DNA of 64,000 bases from Lewinellaceae bacterium (GCA_016711435.1 JADJSY010000021.1:43450-107449), one strand, 5' to 3'; positions 41,895 through 50,943 are shown, numbered from the stretch's first letter. The notes: generated by a model not told the origin, from the sequence alone. Numbers and translations are program-made.

Positions 41895-42836
41895 TTAATT
41901 CCTACCGCGCTTATTCCCCTTCACCTTCGTCGTACTTTTTTGAGCCTTCACCTTGCCGTTTCTGCCCTGGGCAGTAGTGGTGGTTTTTTCCTTTTTCACT
42001 TTCCCGTGGCGGCCCTGAACGGTCGTGGTAGTTTTGGTTTTACTTACTTTGCCGCCGTGCGGACCTCTTGCCTTAACAGTGGTCGTACGGGTATGCACTA
42101 CGGTCGAATGCCTGCGGTGTGGCGTATACACCCGGTGCGCGCGTACGACACGGTGGGTGGTAACTACATGATAATGAACACGATAAGGATGGGCCCTGAG
42201 GTGGAATGCACGCCATGGATGCGGGCGGAAAGGCCGCCACCAGTTGGGATACAATCCCCAGCGCCAGGGAGAAACGTACACAACATAAGCGGGCCGGTAC
42301 ATAAAACGGACAGACGGCCAAAGCCAGACATTGACGACTATGGCATCCGGTGCGAAATGCACCGCCGGGCCGCCACGGCCTTGGGTTTGTCCATTTCCTC
42401 GTCTTCCGAAGGCTCGGCAATGACCTGTTCGCCAAAGACATCTTCATCGCCGACAATTTGTAAAATGGCGCTTTCCGCACCCGTTTTTTTCCAGTTCGAT
42501 CACGGCCACATCCTGCGATTCTTTTTCACTAACCGGCACCTGCAACACGATAGCGTGCACATCGCCATCCATTTGGTCGACCACCCGCACATAGTCGGTT
42601 TGGCCGTCTTCATTCAGGTCCAGGTTATTGGCCGGATTGTTTTCTTCGTTCAGGCGTTTTTCAAAATCTTCGAGAGAGGACGATTGTTTGAACAAATCGA
42701 GCGCGGCTTCCAGGCTGAAGTTGTCGCCTGCAAGTCCGGTGCTGTCCACTTCACTTTCGTCCTGTGCCTGCAAAGGGAATGCCAGCAGCGATGCTGCCAG
42801 GGTTGCCCAGAGGAAAAAATTGGGTTGTTTCTTCAT
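41895..42836 (-). CDS. Secreted basic protein with W/R/H-rich and lysine-rich tail, two frameshifts
   Basis: Starts MKKQPNFFLWATLAASLLAF (signal peptide), then an EF-hand-like LDLNEDGQTDYVRVVDQMDG and VHAIVLQVPVSEKESQDVAV. After a break near 42480 the frame continues TGAESAILQIVGDEDVFGEQ, and after a second near 42370 it returns as FAPDAIVVNVWLWPSVRFMY. A Trp/Arg/His-rich stretch and low-complexity KTKTTTTVQGRHGKVKKEKT repeats form the tail. About 310 residues. This combination recurs in Bacteroidota; function unknown, possibly periplasmic. Confidence 0.7.
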
Positions 42837-42840
42837 TTTT

Positions 42841-42890
42841 AGTTATTAGTTATTAGTTATTGGTGTTGATAATCAAGCATTTGTAAAGGG
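42841..42890 (+). repeat. Single GTTATTA heptad arm with CAAGCATTTGTA segment
   Basis: TTAGTTATTAGTTATTAGTT and TATTGGTGTTGATAATCAAG followed by CATTTGTAAA. The heptads plus the CAAGCATTTGTA segment are shared with the element at 37304-37428. Confidence 0.5.
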
Positions 42891-42993
42891 TTTAATCAAA
42901 TCTGATTTGCTTGATATGCTTAGTACTGTTAAGTCAACGGTTGGATAGGTTTGACTGGTTTTGCCAAATGCTTTCCATTTGGACAGAAAGATA

Positions 42994-43025
42994 GGTTGCC
43001 GGTTTAATTGTATAAACCGGCAACC
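42994..43025 (-). terminator. Strong hairpin downstream of the beta-lactamase-fold gene
   Basis: GGTTGCCGGTTTA and TAAACCGGCAACC form a perfect 13-bp stem with a 6-nt loop, 39 nt beyond the stop of the minus-strand gene. On that strand TATCTTTCTG follows, a weak T tract. Confidence 0.7.
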
Positions 43026-43063
43026 TGCAAAAATTATAAAGAATAGTACAAACCATCCATTTT

Positions 43064-44245
43064 TCATTGCCGCATCACCGCATCCGTCATCGCATTCCTG
43101 AAATCAAAAAAGGTATCTTTCAGGCTGCTTTTGGCATCGGTGCCATAATTGACGAAATACACCATCGTGATGTCTTTTTCCGGAAACCAGTACATATCGG
43201 CGGTGTAGCCGAGGTCGCGGCCGCGGTGCCCGTAGGCATATTCATCTGGCGCGCGTTCGAGGAAATCGCGAAAAATACCCAGTCCGTTGGCGCGATTCGC
43301 ATCTTCCACGGGGTCGGTGAAGGTCAGCATTTGTGCCATACTGGCTGCTGAAAGCACTTTTTTCTCCCGCACCAGCGCTTCGATGAACCTTTGCAGGTCG
43401 TACACATTGGAATAAAGCCCGCCGTAGCCGTTGCCACTGCCTGTGTTGTAATTGGTCATGTTCATGATCGTGCCGTTGTTGTACAGGTCGAAATAGCCTT
43501 GCGCCGTATAGGCAGGCAGCGCATCGTGCCAGTAATAGGACGTATTGGACAAATCGAGCGGCTCGATGATTTTTTCCCGCAGCAGCCGGGCGTGGTCCTG
43601 GCCGGTTGCCGACTCGATCACCATCATCAGCAGCAGGAAATTGGTGTTGGAATAAGAAGCGTCGGTACCGGGCGCAAATTCCGGTTCGTCGCCGTACACA
43701 TAGGGAATCAGTTCCTCGGGCGTCCATTTCCGCGCAGGATTGTTGAGTACGGCGAGGTAAAACGAATTGTCGTCGATCACATCCGCAATACCAGTGGTGT
43801 GGTTGAGCAGCATGCGCACAGTGCTTTCCCGTGTATTTTCCACTTTGTCGATCACTTCAGCAGACAACCATTTGGAAAGCGGGTCATCCAGCGCAAAGGC
43901 ATTTTCTTCCACCAGTTTCAGCGAAAGCGCGCCGATAAATGTTTTGGTTATGCTGCACGCTTTGGACACGGTGCAGGGTTTCATATCCACGTTTTCGGAA
44001 ATATCGGCCTTGCCGGAAGCGCCAACCCAGACGCCGTTGGCATCGCGCACCAGCGCGGAAATGCCGGGCAGGCCTTTGGCTACATACTGATCGAGCACGG
44101 CCTGGTAGGCAGCGGCTTTGGGGTGATTGGGCGTAGCCGTAAACGAACAATCGGCGCTGTGCCCAACGTCTTTCTGACAGCCATTAGGCAGCAGCAGCGC
44201 TACCGGCAACAACAGGGCAAATAATTTATTTTTCACGACAGTCAT
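43064..44245 (-). CDS. Serine hydrolase, beta-lactamase class C/DD-peptidase fold, lipoprotein
   Basis: 393 residues from ATG 44245 with the signal MTVVKNKLFALLLPVALLLP and a lipobox-like PNGC at residue 23. The catalytic SxxK is S98-I-T-K101, the second motif is Y198-S-N, and the third position is HRG in YAYGHRGRDLGYT instead of KTG or HTG. This pattern fits the large class of penicillin-binding-like esterases and peptidases rather than a true beta-lactamase. It is intact. Its upstream region has a single GTTGAGG heptad arm (44255-44290). Confidence 0.85.
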   Translation of the reverse strand: MTVVKNKLFALLLPVALLLPNGCQKDVGHSADCSFTATPNHPKAAAYQAVLDQYVAKGLPGISALVRDANGVWVGASGKADISENVDMKPCTVSKACSITKTFIGALSLKLVEENAFALDDPLSKWLSAEVIDKVENTRESTVRMLLNHTTGIADVIDDNSFYLAVLNNPARKWTPEELIPYVYGDEPEFAPGTDASYSNTNFLLLMMVIESATGQDHARLLREKIIEPLDLSNTSYYWHDALPAYTAQGYFDLYNNGTIMNMTNYNTGSGNGYGGLYSNVYDLQRFIEALVREKKVLSAASMAQMLTFTDPVEDANRANGLGIFRDFLERAPDEYAYGHRGRDLGYTADMYWFPEKDITMVYFVNYGTDAKSSLKDTFFDFRNAMTDAVMRQ

Positions 44246-44346
44246 TTTTATGGTAAAAGTTGAGGGATTGAGGATGTTGATGGTTGAGCAAGCATTGGTG
44301 GTCAATGGATTACCATACTATCATGTTCAAAGCAACTTTGTGTTGC

Positions 44347-44973
44347 CTAAATGTGAAAAAAAGGAATGGCGACGCCAACATGCAAGGCGGTATTGGGCAG
44401 CAGCGGCACATACGATTTTACAAAGGGCATTTGCAGGAAAAACTGGTAATCAAGGAAAAACCGGGGCGGGTTTTGCCCTTTGGGCAACAGGTAACTCAAT
44501 CCTAGCGCGCCGGAGGCCATGAACTGCGGCCGACCGAGGTTTGTTTTTTTCTGGTATAATCCGTCTTTCAGGTTAAATACTTCGGTATTCGAAAAAGCGT
44601 GTAAATACCCTGCACCCAGCCGCATTTCGGCAGCCGCACCGCGCCAGATGACGCGGCGATACCCGGCTTCCGAATACAGTTGCACGGCGGTTTGTACATA
44701 TTGGTGGTACGATACGCCCAGTTTGGCGGTTTGAAACCACTGATTGAAGGGATGCTGGTTGTACCGGAATTCCGTTCCTGCGCTCAGGCCCGGGTGTACG
44801 GGTGTAGTAAAAACCCCGATCACGCCGCTTCCCGGCAATTGTGTGCCGAGGTTGAAAACAGATACGATCAGGGGCTGTGTGGGCGCGGGTGATACCGTTT
44901 GGGCATGCAGGACAAAAAGGCCCAGACATGGCGCCACAAAAAGGAAATAAATATTCAGGAGTTGCTTTTTCAT
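44347..44973 (-). CDS. Secreted outer-membrane-type protein of unknown function
   Basis: 208 residues with a signal peptide (MKKQLLNIYFLFVAPCLGLF to VLHAQ). The body alternates polar and aromatic strands (GLSAGTEFRYNQHPFNQWFQ, TAKLGVSYHQYVQTAVQLYS, AEMRLGAGYLHAFS, FFLDYQFFLQMPF), which suggests a small eight-stranded beta-barrel. The end ALHVGVAIPFFHI has a final aromatic pair. Intact, family not recognised. Confidence 0.65.
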   Translation of the reverse strand: MKKQLLNIYFLFVAPCLGLFVLHAQTVSPAPTQPLIVSVFNLGTQLPGSGVIGVFTTPVHPGLSAGTEFRYNQHPFNQWFQTAKLGVSYHQYVQTAVQLYSEAGYRRVIWRGAAAEMRLGAGYLHAFSNTEVFNLKDGLYQKKTNLGRPQFMASGALGLSYLLPKGQNPPRFFLDYQFFLQMPFVKSYVPLLPNTALHVGVAIPFFHI

Positions 44974-45060
44974 GGGAAATGCTGTTCAATTTCCCACAAT
45001 AATATACGGTTTTAGCAGCCGTTGAAATGACTACAATCAGGAAAACAAGTGATGTGTGTA

Positions 45061-45921
45061 CTATTGGATCATCCCGGCGCGAGCCGCGTGGGCATAATCT
45101 GTCAATGATTGATCCGCCTTATTTTTTCTATTCAAATATTTGTCAATCCTTGGAACGGCTATGTTCGGCAAAAAAGTAGCCATGTGACCGAGCCCGTGCA
45201 GCCCGCTTTCCACGCAGGCCGGATTGTCGAGCCAGAGACATTGTTCCATTACGTAAACTATGGCTTTGTAATACGCCTCCGTTTCGGCATTCATGTTGGC
45301 ATATTGGTTCAGCACATCCGAAAAAATTTCTTCACCCGATTTTTTCGCGGCGCCTGACCTGGCGGCAGCGGCTTGCTTCCGGATCAGGCCTTTTATTTCT
45401 GCGGGGAGATCAAATTTCTCTATATCCAAGTCGGAAAGATTACCCATAAAGGAAGAAGCAATCTCTTCCCGGTTGTTGAATTCCAGCCACTGAGACAGTG
45501 GAGAAACATCCCAGAACATGTAACAGATGTAGTTGATATGCGACAAAACGCTTTTGGAATCTGCCGAGGTCCTTGCCACACAACGCGTGTTAAATATATC
45601 CCGGAACAACACGAAAAGATTCCGGAGGGTTTCCTCCCGCCTTTTAAACGGCACTTTCGCAGTTTTGAAATCGCAGGCCAGGTTAGAACAGCTGTTGTCA
45701 AAAATAAAATTCAGCCCAAGCCCGACCTGATCGTCGGAATAAGGCGCCAGATCGCTTTGCGGGTGTTGACACAACCTTTCAATAAACTCGAACGCTGCGA
45801 GTGGATCTTCTCCAAAAACATCTTCCTCCTCCTCGCGGGGTGACCAGTACCAGGCTGGTTCGGTCACCGGCCGGTCGAAAATGTATTGAAGTTGTTTTTG
45901 ATATAAGTCTTTCGTTTTCAT
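45061..45921 (-). CDS. Protein of unknown function beside the RNA-repair genes
   Basis: 286 residues, no signal peptide, apparently all-helical, acidic at the N-terminus (YWSPREEEEDVFGEDPLAAF). Conserved-looking features are FIFDNSCSNLACDFKTAKVP, LSHINYICYMFWDVSPLSQW and the glycine-containing SGLHGLGHMATFLPNIAVPR. I do not recognise it. It lies 17 nt downstream of the HD-Pnk gene in the same direction, so it may be the last gene of that operon. Confidence 0.65.
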   Translation of the reverse strand: MKTKDLYQKQLQYIFDRPVTEPAWYWSPREEEEDVFGEDPLAAFEFIERLCQHPQSDLAPYSDDQVGLGLNFIFDNSCSNLACDFKTAKVPFKRREETLRNLFVLFRDIFNTRCVARTSADSKSVLSHINYICYMFWDVSPLSQWLEFNNREEIASSFMGNLSDLDIEKFDLPAEIKGLIRKQAAAARSGAAKKSGEEIFSDVLNQYANMNAETEAYYKAIVYVMEQCLWLDNPACVESGLHGLGHMATFLPNIAVPRIDKYLNRKNKADQSLTDYAHAARAGMIQ

Positions 45922-45938
45922 TTTTCAAAAGTTAACTT

Positions 45939-46980
45939 TTATACGATAAACCTGACCTTATGCGCTTCTCCGGCCAGCGGTACTTCCAGTTGCTGGATCA
46001 TACGTTCCAATACCGAGGCTTTGATGTCCGCTTTGCGCCGCTGGAAAATATCGCGCTGCGACACTTCGACATAAACGATGGTAAAACGCGGGTCATACAC
46101 CCGCAGAGTGCCGATCAGTCTGGCGCGCATTTCGGCGGTCAGGTTGGTGCTGTTCCACACAAAAGACTGTTTGCGGCGGCAAAACTCCTTGGCGCGTTCG
46201 TAGGCCAGTTGCGCCACTTTTTCCCTGCCCGTTTTTATCGTCGGGCTTTATTTTGAGTTCCTGCCGGATCTGGTCCAGGCTGACGACCGGAAGATGCGCG
46301 TAATGTTTTTGATAGGCCGTGTCTTTGCCACTGCCGGCAATACCGCAGAGCATGACTATTTCATGGGTGGTGTCGTCAAAAATCTCTGTCGGGTAGGTTT
46401 CGTCGGACCAGAAATACCGGAACCGGCTATGGGCGTTGTGCCATTCGCGGGCCTGGAAAAAGCAGTCGTTTTCGAGGCAAAGTTCCCGGTACAATTCGAG
46501 CCGGTACATCAATTCCGACTGTGTGTCACAGATACGGCCCAGCACATCGGCTTTGGCTAAAATGTAGGTCAGTTCGTTGCGCACGCGCCAGCCAGCCAGG
46601 ATCGAGGACCGAACCGGGTCATTTTTCCAGCCCCAGATCGGCAATCCGTGCAGGCGCACCAATGCGCAGACATTTTCCCGAAAAGAAAAGTCGAAGTCCC
46701 AGAGAATTTCCCGGGCTATTTTTTCGCCAATTTTCGCGTGGCGCGGCGAACTGATTTTGCCATTTTCCACAACGGTACAGGCCGGTTTGGCCACATCGTG
46801 CAGCAAGGCGGCGTGCAGCAGCAGGTTTTGATCTTCCGGGTGCTGCGCCTGGTATTCGGGCAAAGCCTGCAGCGCCGCTATCACCATGCGGGTGTGCGTC
46901 CACACATCCCCTTCGGCGTGGTATTCAGGTTCCTGCGGGCATTGCTGCATGGCCGACACCCAGTCGAGGGATTCCAGCAT
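45939..46980 (-). CDS. HD-Pnk: 2',3'-phosphoesterase (HD) plus 5'-OH polynucleotide kinase, one frameshift
   Basis: About 347 residues from ATG 46980, 13 nt after the ligase stop. The N-terminal HD domain has H21 and H29 (YHAEGDVWTHTRMV) and H61-D62 (HAALLHDVAKP). The C-terminal P-loop is GIAGSGKDT (213-221) followed by SLDQIRQEL (S234, D236, R239), as in polynucleotide kinases. A run of five A near 46232 should be four; the rest (VAQLAYERAKEFCRRKQ to LAGEAHKVRFIV) is one frame over. The domain pair matches HD-Pnk, the end-healing enzyme described from Runella slithyformis: it would make 3'-OH and 5'-phosphate ends for the adjacent ligase. Confidence 0.82.
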
Positions 46981-46993
46981 TGCCCAGTCCGTC

Positions 46994-47652
46994 TCAACGG
47001 CTGAGATCAGGCTTTTCGTTGCGGAGGACTGCCTTTTGCCAGTTGCGGGTCCAGTGTTCATCGGTTTGTACATGGTTTTTGCGAACGTATTTGAGCACGC
47101 TTTCCGAAAAGGCGGCTTCGGGAAATGCGGCACCGATGCGGCATACCACCCCTCCGCTGATGCCGCCCAGGAGGCTGCCCTTGCGTTGTTGTTGATCGCT
47201 GAGGTTTTTCAGGTTTTGTTCCGTAAAATTTCCCCGTTGAAGGACGGGCGCTACCGGTAGCTCAGGATTTGAGCGTAATCGAGCACTTCATCCCAGGAAA
47301 GCCAGGTGTCGCCGTCGCGGATAGCAAATACATAAAAGTAATGTTCCAGATCCGCGTAGGTGATGCTGTGCACGGCATACATGTTTTCGCCAAAAATATG
47401 CAAATCGCCGAGCGTGTGCCCTACCCTTTCCCAGATATCCCACATCGGGCGCGCCCAGGGGTTCCGGTTGACGGCGCCGTGCGAACGGGCATACACGCCG
47501 TTCGATTTGATGCAACTGTTTTCGCCGTCGAGTTTTTCGGTGATGACGAGTTCGTGCTGCAAAATGCCTTGCCAGTCTCCCTGGATTCGGTCGTCGTTGG
47601 TAGCGCCCTCCGAAAAAGGGAAGTGGTGGGTGCGGGGGTATTTTTCGGACAT
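46994..47652 (-). CDS. RNA ligase family protein with intact nucleotidyltransferase motifs (one frameshift)
   Basis: About 219 residues from ATG 47652. Motif I is ITEKLDGEN with the adenylation Lys40; motif III-like IFGENMYAVHS is at 86-96 and the motif IIIa-like HYFYVFAI at 104-111. SHGAVNRNPWARPMW resembles the ARS..R region of Rnl-type ligases. The frame breaks near 47257; the next frame continues LPVAPVLQRGNFTEQNLKNL to the stop at 46994, after EHWTRNWQKAVLR. It would seal 3'-OH/5'-phosphate RNA ends made by HD-Pnk, which follows at once. Confidence 0.82.
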
Positions 47653-47694
47653 CGTGAGTCGTGAGTCGTGAGTTGTGAGTTGTGAGTTGTGAGG
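47653..47694 (+). repeat. Single GTGAGTC heptad arm upstream of the RNA ligase
   Basis: GTGAGTCGTGAGTCGTGAGT then TGTGAGTTGTGAGTTGTGAG: six heptads in a row on the plus strand, A/C-rich on the coding strand just before the ATG. The rest of 47695-47844 shows no gene. Confidence 0.65.
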
Positions 47695-47844
47695 GGCTTC
47701 GCGCTTGGTCGGTGTTGGAAGGAATGGCTTAACATTGATTTATAGCGCTTTGGTTCCATGTTTCGGGCGAAGTTATACAACTGATTATACGTTTTGCTCC
47801 TGATACCGCTCGTGAACTTTGTATTCAATTGCTTTGCGGTTAGG

Positions 47845-48759
47845 CTACAAAGCGCCCAACTGATTTCCCCATATCAAAAACCCGAAATCCTTTTTCAACC
47901 GAATGTCATAACCTGTTTTTGCAGAGTCGGTCGATGCTTCAAAGGCATTGATAATCAAATCTTTATCATAAACTCCCTCAAACATTATTGCCGGGAACGG
48001 TATTTCCAGCAAAGCCGACAGTTCTTTTATGGCTTCCCAATCCAGGCATTCATTTTCCACCCAAACGGAAGTCAGGAATACCTGATCGGCCGAAAAGTTG
48101 CCACAAATATGCATTCCGGCATCGAGTACTGCCAGTTTGTGCAGTAAAGACTTTTGCAGGTAGGCCGGCAGTTGATCTTCCGGCCTTCGTCCATGACAGC
48201 AGTTGTGGTATCCTGAAAACGGCTGGCCGCCTCTTTGTAGCATTACCACCACTTCCTGCGCTTCAAAACAGGTATCACTTTCCAGGACAGGCGCTCCGGC
48301 ATGTACAGGGCTCCAGGGCAAATGATGGATTGGAGGATGGATGATAAAAGGCAGGAAATGGATGGTTTTCAGGATGGTTTGCACCGACATTTCGTAATAC
48401 AATTCTCCTTTGAGGCGGCCTTCCGGAGTGATCACATTCCCCCATTTATCGTATGCCAGGTCGGGCCAGAAATGCGCCGGAAGTCTGATGGAATCCATTC
48501 CAATGAAATCCCGGAGCGTTTGGCAGGAAATGGTTGTCAGTTCCGCTTCGATATGGTGTTTTTCACAAAGCGAAGCGCCGTTGTCCAAAAAATAACCGCC
48601 CTTTTCGTGTTCGGCTTTAAAAAGGCGTCTTTCAATGATGTGGTGGGCATCCACGGCAGGAAGCCCGCACACTATACACCGGAAGCGATCCCTTTCGAAG
48701 ACGCCGTTTCGGAAGTTGTCGCGGGAGAGCAGCGCAGTTTGGGGTTTATTGGGAAGCAT
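47845..48759 (-). CDS. HNH endonuclease domain fused to a degenerate RNA-ligase-like domain
   Basis: 304 residues, intact frame. The N-terminal HNH/zinc module has C28-x2-C31, HH39-40, N60, C65 and HH68-69 (FRCIVCGLPAVDAHHIIERR, LDNGASLCEKHH). From about residue 95 it follows the outline of RNA ligase family proteins (DKWGNVITPEGRLKGELYYE, HHLPWSP, ENECLDWEAIKEL, TGYDIRL). At motif I, however, it reads VVVMLQRGGQPF instead of VxVTEKxDGEN: the catalytic Lys is Gln and DG is GG. The GEN motif is also lost (HICGNFS). The ligase half is probably inactive and may bind RNA. Upstream of the RNA ligase gene in the same direction. Confidence 0.72.
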   Translation of the reverse strand: MLPNKPQTALLSRDNFRNGVFERDRFRCIVCGLPAVDAHHIIERRLFKAEHEKGGYFLDNGASLCEKHHIEAELTTISCQTLRDFIGMDSIRLPAHFWPDLAYDKWGNVITPEGRLKGELYYEMSVQTILKTIHFLPFIIHPPIHHLPWSPVHAGAPVLESDTCFEAQEVVVMLQRGGQPFSGYHNCCHGRRPEDQLPAYLQKSLLHKLAVLDAGMHICGNFSADQVFLTSVWVENECLDWEAIKELSALLEIPFPAIMFEGVYDKDLIINAFEASTDSAKTGYDIRLKKDFGFLIWGNQLGAL

Positions 48760-48814
48760 TTTATACCTTAATTTTCGGCGCAACTGGTTAACACAGGGGC
48801 AGTTACTTTTGGGT

Positions 48815-49255
48815 TTAAAATATTATTCCTTTGATCAAATGAACGAACAAGGTCCAGCCTGGCAAGCCAAAACACAGGGCAGGGATCAGGAACGACAGCA
48901 TGTCCCTGAAAAAAAACCAGCCACCCAGTGTGAAGGCTTCAGGGTCTGTTTCGTGGTACCAGATGTGCACTTTGTCGCCGATACTGCGTTGTTTATTCGT
49001 GAAGGCATCCGCATACTCCACCTTCCGTTTTTGATGGTAGCAGGTCTCAAAAGAAATAACAGCCGTGTATTGTATCCAGGTTCTGCCTTTTCTGGTTCTG
49101 AGTTCGGTTTTAATATCCGTTACTGTGCCTTCGGTACGCAAGCCTGCCCGGAACATCAGGATGCACCGGAGCAATTCCTTGAAGCCATGGTAGGCGAAGA
49201 AGGTGCCGAGGCAGGCAAAAAGGGCGGAGATGCAGAGCGGAAAAACATGGCTCAT
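48815..49255 (-). CDS. DUF3592-type membrane protein
   Basis: 146 residues with an N-terminal span (LCISALFACLGTFFAYHGF) and a C-terminal span (MLSFLIPALCFGLPGWTLFV). Between them is the beta domain typical of DUF3592 (TEGTVTDIKTELRTRKGRTW, YTAVISFET, KVHIWYHETDPEAF). Its start overlaps the stop of the upstream lipoprotein-like gene by 4 nt, so they are coupled. Function of the family unknown. Confidence 0.75.
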   Translation of the reverse strand: MSHVFPLCISALFACLGTFFAYHGFKELLRCILMFRAGLRTEGTVTDIKTELRTRKGRTWIQYTAVISFETCYHQKRKVEYADAFTNKQRSIGDKVHIWYHETDPEAFTLGGWFFFRDMLSFLIPALCFGLPGWTLFVHLIKGIIF

Positions 49256-49776
49256 TTTACGCTACCGGTGGACAGCAAACCCGCCGCCGTCCATTGCTGC
49301 ACCACTTTATGGCCGACATATTTGGCATCGTAAGGCACAAACAATACTTCGCCGAGCCAGATATCGCGCTGGTTGGCCGGATTGACCAGATGGATAAGGA
49401 GGCGTAGGCACGGCGTGGAAGTTTGCATGATCCCTCCGCCTACCGGAATTCCGGGCCCTTGTAAAACATCCTGATACGATTTGTCCAATACCAGCAAAGC
49501 ATCGAGGTATATACTATCCGGGGCGACTTCCGCAAGATCCTCTCTTGCTGTCAATCCTTTTTGCTGCAGGCTTTTTTTGAAACCATTTACTACGTCCTGG
49601 TACATCGCTTCATCTTTTTCGCTGTACGAATTGGACTTGATAGCGATCGACTTGACCTGGCGGTTGTTAGATTGGTCCCATTTAGAACTCAATTTAACAG
49701 AATTGGGCGGCACGCCCGCGCAACGGATGGCGGTCAGCGCGGACAAGAGTGCCAAAAAACAGGTTAGGGTTTTCAT
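49252..49776 (-). CDS. Small lipoprotein-like protein, coupled to the DUF3592 gene
   Basis: 174 residues. The signal peptide MKTLTCFLALLSALTAIRC ends in a lipobox-like AIRC. The mature part (SIAIKSNSYSEKDEAMYQDV, DSIYLDALLVLDKSYQDVLQ, DIWLGEVLFVPYDAKYVGHK) resembles periplasmic DUF4136-like lipoproteins in its pattern, but I cannot assign it firmly. Intact. Confidence 0.65.
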   Translation of the reverse strand: MKTLTCFLALLSALTAIRCAGVPPNSVKLSSKWDQSNNRQVKSIAIKSNSYSEKDEAMYQDVVNGFKKSLQQKGLTAREDLAEVAPDSIYLDALLVLDKSYQDVLQGPGIPVGGGIMQTSTPCLRLLIHLVNPANQRDIWLGEVLFVPYDAKYVGHKVVQQWTAAGLLSTGSVK

Positions 49777-49936
49777 AAGGTGATTTCGTATGGAAAGGAT
49801 AAGGATTTTAATAATTCTGCATTTTCCTCCAACATTTGTTTTGTAGGCAAAATCTTATAGGCTACCAGCCAGTCCGGTTTAATGTAAGGCACAGAGGAGT
49901 GTTGGTATGAGTAGAGGCGCATGTTTTTTTTCGTGT

Positions 49937-50449
49937 TTAATTCTCGAAAAATCTGTCTCGCTGCGACAACTTCCTTTTCTTCGTGTTTTCCGGTTCATCC
50001 AGTTTGAAACGCACCGGAAGCGTATAACCAACTCTTACGGCAACACCTTCAACCATCCCGGGCAACCACCTGGGCATCGCTTTTACCACACGCACCGATT
50101 CCTCCGCGCAACCGCCGCCAATGTCGCGCAGGACGACGACGTTCGTAATGGAGCCGTCTCTTTCCACTACAAAGGAGAGTGCAACGACACCCTGAATATT
50201 GTTTTTGACGGCTTGATTCGGGTAATTAATATTGCTGCCTAAAAACCGCATCAAGCCTTGGTCTCCTCCGAGAAAGGAAGGTAGAGTGGCACCTTCAGGC
50301 AATGGTTTATTAAGTAAAGAATTTGTGGAAAGTGGTTCCGCTTGTACCGGAGCATAGACAGAGGTATCGATGCTCGAAGGAATATCTTGTGCGGATAGGG
50401 CACACGAAAAAAATGCAGCAAAACATGCTGCGAGGCATTGCTTTTTCAT
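49937..50449 (-). CDS. TonB C-terminal domain protein (energy transducer-like)
   Basis: 170 residues with signal peptide MKKQCLAACFAAFFSCALSA and a C-terminal TonB domain: INYPNQAVKNNIQGVVALSF, VVERDGSITNVVVLRDIGGG, CAEESVRVVKAMPRWLPGMV, GVAVRVGYTLPVRFKL. There is no N-terminal anchor helix as in true TonB, so it is a periplasmic single-domain relative of unknown partner. The gene overlaps the end of the upstream membrane protein gene by 4 nt. Confidence 0.85.
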   Translation of the reverse strand: MKKQCLAACFAAFFSCALSAQDIPSSIDTSVYAPVQAEPLSTNSLLNKPLPEGATLPSFLGGDQGLMRFLGSNINYPNQAVKNNIQGVVALSFVVERDGSITNVVVLRDIGGGCAEESVRVVKAMPRWLPGMVEGVAVRVGYTLPVRFKLDEPENTKKRKLSQRDRFFEN

Positions 50450-50868
50450 TGGTTGGGTGTTGTTTTAATTTGATCAAAAAAACGAAGCAATTCAGGTTTT
50501 CGTTCCTCCGGACGCAGGTTTTTTAGTTCTGTCATTGGAAACCAGTGTATTCTTTTCAACGTGGGGCGAAACAAAGACTCTAGCTGCCTGGCATCTTCCC
50601 AGGAAACCGGTGTTTTCAGGGAAAAACGCAGGTAACACCAGGCTGCTGCCGGCGACAACCAGGGCAGGTAAACAAACCATACCAAAGGCACGACAAGTAT
50701 ACAGACAAACGATATCATCAGGAATTTTGCCATTCCGGCTTGCAGGCCCCACTGCGCAATCATCAGGCTTTCCCAGTATTCGGGCCGGATGATAAAAAGA
50801 CACGCCACCAGTAATGCTACCAGAATCAGTTTGGCAATAAAATCGTAAAAATGAGAGTACAGGATCAT
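50446..50868 (-). CDS. Small membrane protein of unknown function
   Basis: 140 residues with two N-terminal membrane spans (LILVALLVACLFIIRPEYW and FLMISFVCILVVPLVWFVYL) and a soluble C-terminal tail (WEDARQLESLFRPTLKRIHW, LKNLRPEERKPELLRFFDQI). Family not recognised. It is translationally coupled to the TonB-domain gene (ATGA overlap at 50446-50449). Confidence 0.6.
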   Translation of the reverse strand: MILYSHFYDFIAKLILVALLVACLFIIRPEYWESLMIAQWGLQAGMAKFLMISFVCILVVPLVWFVYLPWLSPAAAWCYLRFSLKTPVSWEDARQLESLFRPTLKRIHWFPMTELKNLRPEERKPELLRFFDQIKTTPNQ

Positions 50869-50943
50869 TGGAATTCAAATGGTTAATGAGTAATGGTCAG
50901 TTGGTATAATGTCTGATTTATTATTCCTGTGAACAGGAATACA

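Noticed and set aside
43064..44245. True class C beta-lactamase
   Set aside because: SxxK and YSN are present, but the third motif is HRG and the sequence fits the broad serine-hydrolase group, so antibiotic resistance is not supported.
47653..47694. Tandem GTGAGTC units considered as a CRISPR-like array
   Set aside because: No spacers; the units are contiguous with a 7-nt period, and no cas genes are present.
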